64,000 nt of DNA, taken from assembly GCF_030700245.1 (NCBI RefSeq), contig NZ_JAUYZI010000005.1, positions 1 to 64,000 of the forward strand, given 5' to 3'. A program made the translations under genes and the position numbers. The notes under the pieces were generated by a model. It was not told the origin of the DNA and did not search any database. It saw only the letters and a program-made list of their open reading frames with translations. This document shows positions 60,485-64,000 of the stretch, piece by piece (the first letter of the stretch is position 1; every line of letters begins with the position of its first letter). This DNA comes from Methylobacterium amylolyticum. Lineage in GTDB: Bacteria > Pseudomonadota > Alphaproteobacteria > Rhizobiales > Beijerinckiaceae.

Positions 60485-60745
60485 CTATTGCGTCGCCGTG
60501 CGTTCTAGGGAGTCGAGGGCGAGACGTTCCTTAAACGCGGCGAGATCGCCAGAGTCAAAATAACGCCTCTTCTTGATGTACGTCGGCCGCGGGAATTTCA
60601 GGTTCTCGTCGGCAAGCCAGCGGTAGAGCGTCATATCGGATATACCGCCCAGTTCTTCCCGAACCTTCTTCGCGGGGATCAGCTTGTTCTGCATCACTTC
60701 GTTCCGTAGCGTCTTGTGACGCTCACTCTCTAACGATCCCTTCAT
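60485..60745 (-). CDS. HTH protein (AlpA-like)
   Basis: The product is 86 aa. The core LIPAKKVREELGGISDMTLY, RWLADENLKFPRPTYIKKRR, YFDSGDLAAFKERL is the prophage AlpA/MerR-type winged helix. It overlaps the end of the upstream 184-aa gene and lies in the integrase operon, which suggests a role in excision control. The two ATG choices (60745 and 60694) differ by 17 residues. Confidence 0.75.
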   Translation of the reverse strand: MKGSLESERHKTLRNEVMQNKLIPAKKVREELGGISDMTLYRWLADENLKFPRPTYIKKRRYFDSGDLAAFKERLALDSLERTATQ

Positions 60746-61277
60746 CCCCGGTCATGGACATTAAATCGGCCCTTTCCGTCATATCCGTCGTTAGGGCGCG
60801 GATACGACGGACAGCCCGACGGACGAGGTCGACTTCAAGCTTCGGTGTGGGTACAGGTCCGAAGCTGACTGTGTCTTCGCCGACACGCACGCCATAGGCG
60901 AGATCGCACGTTCCCTCAGCGACACGTTCGACGGCCGCCGCTTCAGTTAACCCGCTCGACCGAAGATAGTAGACCGCCCAAGAGACCTCAAAGTCGCGCT
61001 CCCATTTAAGTAGGGAAGTAGTCGGGTCAGCAGATCCCCTATGTGCTTCCGTCACGATGAGACCCACGCGCGCGGAACTCATACCGGCGTCGGCACCGAT
61101 CGCCGCCGCGATGCGATCGATTTCGATCAGGACCGATTCCGGGATCGGCAAACCCCAGGCGCGCGCAAGACGGTAACAGCGCCATGCCGCGGCTTTGTTG
61201 CCGTCGAACTCAAAGACCGCCTGCCATTTCCGCAACTCATCGGCGCGCGCTTGGCCGAGATCGAAGAGCGCGGGCAT
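60723..61277 (-). CDS. Hypothetical protein co-encoded with the integrase
   Basis: The product is 184 aa. Its ATG at 61277 overlaps the integrase stop. It reads FDLGQARADELRKWQAVFEF, WRCYRLARAWGLPIPESVLI, KWERDFEVSWAVYYLRSSGL and TEAAAVERVAEGTCDLAYGV. It is mainly helical, with no known motif. Tight coupling to int is its main contextual clue. Confidence 0.6.
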   Translation of the reverse strand: MPALFDLGQARADELRKWQAVFEFDGNKAAAWRCYRLARAWGLPIPESVLIEIDRIAAAIGADAGMSSARVGLIVTEAHRGSADPTTSLLKWERDFEVSWAVYYLRSSGLTEAAAVERVAEGTCDLAYGVRVGEDTVSFGPVPTPKLEVDLVRRAVRRIRALTTDMTERADLMSMTGDEGIVRE

Positions 61278-62593
61278 CAGGCGCCCCCCATTCGCGGGGC
61301 CGCGCCGCCAGCTTCGGCCGTCAAGCCCTCGACGTGCGCCGCCCATGCCGTCAACGCCTGCCGCTTCTCGGCGGCGAAGTCGTGCCGCTGGTAGACCCCT
61401 ACGATTCCCCCAAACGTGCCTGAGACGTGGTTGAGCACTTTCTCGACGACAGCGACGGGCACCCCAGCCCGAGCCATCCCGCTCGCCACCGTCCGTCGAA
61501 CGTCGTGAAGGCGCCAGGGGGCGAGCGTGACCCGCTCCGGATCGGCGCCTCGCGCCTCAGCCTCACCGCGTGCGATCGTTAGCATCGTCGCGTCGAGTGC
61601 CGCCTTCGCCCGCGAGAAGCCGGAAACGGACGCGTCTCCCGTCGTGGTCAGCACGAAGTCGGACCCCTCGATCCGCCGCACGCCACGAATCATCGCGACC
61701 GCCCCAGGCACGAGGGGGACGGCATGCACCTTCCCGTTTTTCGTCCTTTCGGCCGGCAGTACCCACACCGGTTCACCGGCATCACAGTCGACCTCGCCCC
61801 ACCGCATGCCGGCGATCTCCTCGCGGCGTTGCCCCGTGAGCAGGGCGAGCGTGAAGAACTCCCGCCACGGCCATTCGAGCCGGCGTAGGGCCAGTGTCAG
61901 AAGGCGAAGCTCGGCGTCGCTCAGCACGCGGTCGCGCGAGACCTCGGCCTTCGGGCGTCTGACACGATCGGCGGGTGAGGTTTCGAGGATGCCCCGGTCA
62001 GCGCACCAGTTGAAGAATGCCTTCAGGTTCGCGAGCGTGCGGTTCGCCGTGGTCCCTGCCCCGCGTTCGGCGATATCCTCGACGAGCTTCAGCACGTCGC
62101 CGCGGTCGATTTCCGTCACGAGCCGCCCTCGCCACGGGCCTTTGACCTCCTTTTCGAGGAGCCGCTTCACTTCGTGGGCCGACTTCATTCCCTCGACGTG
62201 CCGGGCGATGTACCGATCGACGACGTTCTCGATCAGGTCTTCGTGCCGGCGTGCCACCGCCTCGGCCGCTACCCGGTCAGCCTCGCGCCGGGCCGCTTCG
62301 GCTGCCCTGTGCGCCTTCCGGTCGGCCGCGGGGTCTCCCCCCGCCGTCAAGCTTTTGCGCGCCTCTCCGGCTTGCTGACGTGCTTCCGCGAGGGTCAGGG
62401 CGCCGGAGCCAATGGCAGGGCCGAACGTCACCTTCACGCCCCGCCCGGCCAACTCGTACCGGAAAATCCACGATTTTGACCCGGATGGCTGCACGACGAG
62501 CCGCAGGCCGGGCGTCGCACCATCCGCGATCTCGCGCCGGGACGCCTCCGGCTTCGCGTTCGTGACGGCTACGGCGGTCAGGGGCCGGGGCAT
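61277..62593 (-). CDS. Tyrosine-type site-specific integrase (P4-like)
   Basis: The product is 438 aa from the ATG at 62593. The N-terminal arm-binding domain of P4-type integrases (DGATPGLRLVVQPSGSKSWI, FRYELAGRGVKVTFG) precedes a core-binding SAM-like domain and the catalytic domain. Catalytic residues are the Arg in LLTGQRREEIAGMRWGEVD, the His-x-x-Arg in WRLHDVRRTVASGMARAG, a late His in LNHVSG and the Tyr in GIVGVYQRHDF. The start is about 160 bp from attR, the usual place for an island integrase. It recombines at tRNA-Arg(ACG). Confidence 0.93.
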   Translation of the reverse strand: MPRPLTAVAVTNAKPEASRREIADGATPGLRLVVQPSGSKSWIFRYELAGRGVKVTFGPAIGSGALTLAEARQQAGEARKSLTAGGDPAADRKAHRAAEAARREADRVAAEAVARRHEDLIENVVDRYIARHVEGMKSAHEVKRLLEKEVKGPWRGRLVTEIDRGDVLKLVEDIAERGAGTTANRTLANLKAFFNWCADRGILETSPADRVRRPKAEVSRDRVLSDAELRLLTLALRRLEWPWREFFTLALLTGQRREEIAGMRWGEVDCDAGEPVWVLPAERTKNGKVHAVPLVPGAVAMIRGVRRIEGSDFVLTTTGDASVSGFSRAKAALDATMLTIARGEAEARGADPERVTLAPWRLHDVRRTVASGMARAGVPVAVVEKVLNHVSGTFGGIVGVYQRHDFAAEKRQALTAWAAHVEGLTAEAGGAAPRMGGA

Positions 62594-62751
62594 GGCGATC
62601 TCGGGTACGGCACGGGGTACGGCGAAACCGCGATAGCTGCTGCTAGGCGGCGTTGCGAACACCGCCTCACATTATCCCTCTATGCCATTCCATTCAATGA
62701 CTTAGCTCGGCTTCGTGCTATGGATTGGGGCGCATTGTTATGGTCTGAGCG

Positions 62752-62806
62752 CAGACTACGAATCTGGGGGTCAGAGGTTCGAATCCTTTCGGGCGCGCCA
62801 TTCCAC
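62752..62806. repeat. Right attachment site (attR)
   Basis: A 55-bp exact copy of 38566-38620, the 3' part of tRNA-Arg. It has no 5' tRNA half and is therefore not a gene. The repeat unit is 24,186 bp from copy to copy. Confidence 0.92.
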
Positions 62807-62869
62807 CGAGCGATCTTAAAAAGCTAGTGACGAGCCCGAAATTTGGGTCGTTCGCATGTCGCGCGGGGT

Positions 62870-63121
62870 ACGGCTATCGTCTCGCTGCGCGACGAAGCCT
62901 TTCCTTCCGTCGCGCTTCAGGCCGCCGTACTCCTCGCGCCTGCGATAATCGGTCACCGCCGTCACGCTGATCGCCCGGATCGCCTCGGCCACGCTCTGGC
63001 CCGGCGAGAGCCGCACGTCCACCTGACGTAGCGTGGCGACCACGTCCTCTGTCTTGAGCCGCTTCGGTCCTATGTGTTTGCCCTGGCCCAGGCTCCGAAG
63101 CCACACTTCAAAACCGGCCAC
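62870..63121 (-). pseudogene. IS3-family OrfA remnant
   Basis: The minus-strand frame reads RLKTEDVVATLRQVDVRLSP, GQSVAEAIRAISVTAVTDYR and REEYGGLKRD. This is the OrfA helix-turn-helix of the IS3 family (pattern KPEEIVxKLRQVEVLxxxG, then YRWRxEYGGL). The expected Tyr-Tyr-Arg-Trp is degraded to TDYRRREE, the leucine zipper and OrfB are missing, and the frame ends in unrelated sequence. It lies just outside attR, so it predates the island or marks an older insertion. Confidence 0.65.
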
Positions 63122-63164
63122 CTCAGTGGGGGCGGATCACCGTCGGGCGCTGCGCGGTCGCGGG

Positions 63165-63899
63165 TCAGGCGGCATCCGGAGCGGCGAGCCGGGCTGCGAG
63201 CGCCGATCCGAGGTTGACGGTGTCCGTGACGACGGGCTCCGGGCGCCGGTGGGGCGTTCGCGCCGCTGCGAGGGCGGCCCGCACCGTCGTCTCGACGGAG
63301 CAGAGGACCGGCACCGGGACACGGGGTTGCAGCCGTGCCGCCAGCCCCGCCAGACCCGCCCCGCCGAGGATGACCGTCTCGGCGCCGTCCCGCTCCACGC
63401 AGGCGCGGCACGCCTCGGCAAGGTCCCGCAGGGCGCCATCCGGGTCCCTGGCGATCTCGCCGCCGGTGCGCTCCACCGTCCGGATGCCCGCGAGGCCGTC
63501 GCCGAGCCTCAGCCCGGCGACGATCTCTTCCAGCATCGGCTTCCACAGGGCGCCGCCCGTCACGATGGCGTAGCGCTCCGCCGAGCGCCGCGCCGCGAGG
63601 CAGGAGGCTTCGAGCATGCCCACCACCGGGACCGGCGAGATCTCCCGCAGGGCCAGGAGGCCGGGATCGCCGAAGCAGGCGATGAAGACCGCGTCGCAGC
63701 CCCCGGCGTGCTCGGCGAAGGCGTCGAGGGCGGCGTGCCCGGCGATCGCCAGGGCGGCGCGGCTCGCGATGTAGGCGGCCCCGAACCGGGCCGTCACCGG
63801 CACGAAGGTCGCCGCCTCGCCGGCCACCTCCGCGACCCGGTCGGCCACGAGGGCGGTGACCGAGGCGCTGGTGTTCGGGTTGAGCAGGAGGATGCGCAT
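63165..63899 (-). CDS. Asp/Glu/hydantoin racemase family protein
   Basis: The product is 244 aa from the ATG at 63899. It has the two-Cys racemase layout: MRILLLNPNTSASVTALVAD, CDAVFIACFGDPGLLALREI (first Cys), GMLEASCLAARRSAERYAIV, and the second catalytic region ETVILGGAGLAGLAARL. The first Cys is clear, but the second block has Gly-Gly-Ala where many members have Gly-Cys-Ala or Gly-Cys-Thr, so racemase activity is uncertain. It follows a permease gene, as hydantoin or allantoin racemases often do. Confidence 0.78.
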   Translation of the reverse strand: MRILLLNPNTSASVTALVADRVAEVAGEAATFVPVTARFGAAYIASRAALAIAGHAALDAFAEHAGGCDAVFIACFGDPGLLALREISPVPVVGMLEASCLAARRSAERYAIVTGGALWKPMLEEIVAGLRLGDGLAGIRTVERTGGEIARDPDGALRDLAEACRACVERDGAETVILGGAGLAGLAARLQPRVPVPVLCSVETTVRAALAAARTPHRRPEPVVTDTVNLGSALAARLAAPDAA

Positions 63900-63913
63900 G
63901 GGTCGCTCGGGGC

Positions 63914-64000
63914 TCAGGCGGGGCGCGCCGCGGTCCGGGGCCGGGCGCGCATGATCAGCGCGTAGATCCCGAAGCCCAGGCCGCAGCCGATGAACCACGT
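63914..64000 (-). CDS. C-terminus of a membrane permease (probably NCS1 type), cut by window end
   Basis: The last 28 residues read TWFIGCGLGFGIYALIMRAR and end PRTAARPA before the TGA. A final membrane helix of the form xWFIGxGLGFxIYxxLM is common at the end of NCS1 cytosine/allantoin/hydantoin permeases. The stop lies 14 bp before the racemase start, fitting a hydantoin or allantoin uptake and processing unit. The family call rests on few residues. Confidence 0.5.
   Translation of the reverse strand, partial: TWFIGCGLGFGIYALIMRARPRTAARPA

Noticed and set aside
62752..62806. A second tRNA-Arg gene
   Set aside because: Only the 3' portion is present; it lacks the acceptor 5' strand and D-arm, so it is the attR copy.

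Overview
The window comes from a high-GC alphaproteobacterium, most likely Methylobacterium/Methylorubrum or a close relative in the Hyphomicrobiales. The pointers are a mesaconyl-CoA hydratase of the ethylmalonyl-CoA pathway, a TsaE-AmgK fusion followed by MurU, a MucR regulator, a DUF6894 protein and typical palindromic intergenic repeats. The assignment rests on gene content, not on a search.

Layout. 1-0.85 kb is mobile-element debris: an IS66-type accessory protein cut by the window edge, a broken IS5 transposase and the tail of an EamA transporter. 1.0-7.3 kb is a phosphonate catabolism locus: a minus-strand operon (iron alcohol dehydrogenase, phnA, phnY, organophosphate-type MFS permease) with a divergent LysR regulator. 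7.4-11.6 kb is one very large secreted protein with an internal duplication. 12-38.6 kb is mostly ordinary chromosome: tRNA-Ala(CGC), YggT, mesaconyl-CoA hydratase, an L,D-transpeptidase, an RND efflux pair, a five-gene peptide-type ABC importer, an MFS/lactonase/yellow-like set with an M20 peptidase, a three-subunit molybdenum aldehyde oxidoreductase, cyanase, TsaE-AmgK and MurU, and tRNA-Arg(ACG).

38.57-62.81 kb is an integrated element of about 24.2 kb, bounded by 55-bp direct repeats derived from the 3' part of tRNA-Arg. A tyrosine integrase lies just inside the right end. Its right half, all on the minus strand except one cargo gene, carries the integrase, AlpA-like HTH proteins, a Prim-Pol/RepA-like replication protein, a phage-type HTH protein and a short tail module (tail assembly protein, tape measure, S49 protease). 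No terminase, portal or major capsid gene is visible, so it is either a decayed prophage or a satellite-like element. Its left half holds AT-richer cargo that looks like defence: a GHKL-ATPase / STAS-like / PIN-nuclease operon, a two-gene CBASS-like pair (CD-NTase plus a two-TM protein), a solitary NTase-fold protein, a membrane-protein pair and a DUF2971 protein. Between these sit a MucR regulator, an SRAP (HMCES/YedK) protein and many small orphan genes.

After the island come an IS3 OrfA remnant, an Asp/Glu/hydantoin-type racemase and the C-terminus of a probable NCS1-type permease cut by the window end. The least described system is the GHKL-STAS-PIN operon (40.18-42.02 kb). Its parts resemble an anti-sigma/anti-anti-sigma switch coupled to a nuclease, sitting beside a CBASS-like locus in a mobile island. 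All functional claims are from reading the sequence; no searches were run.
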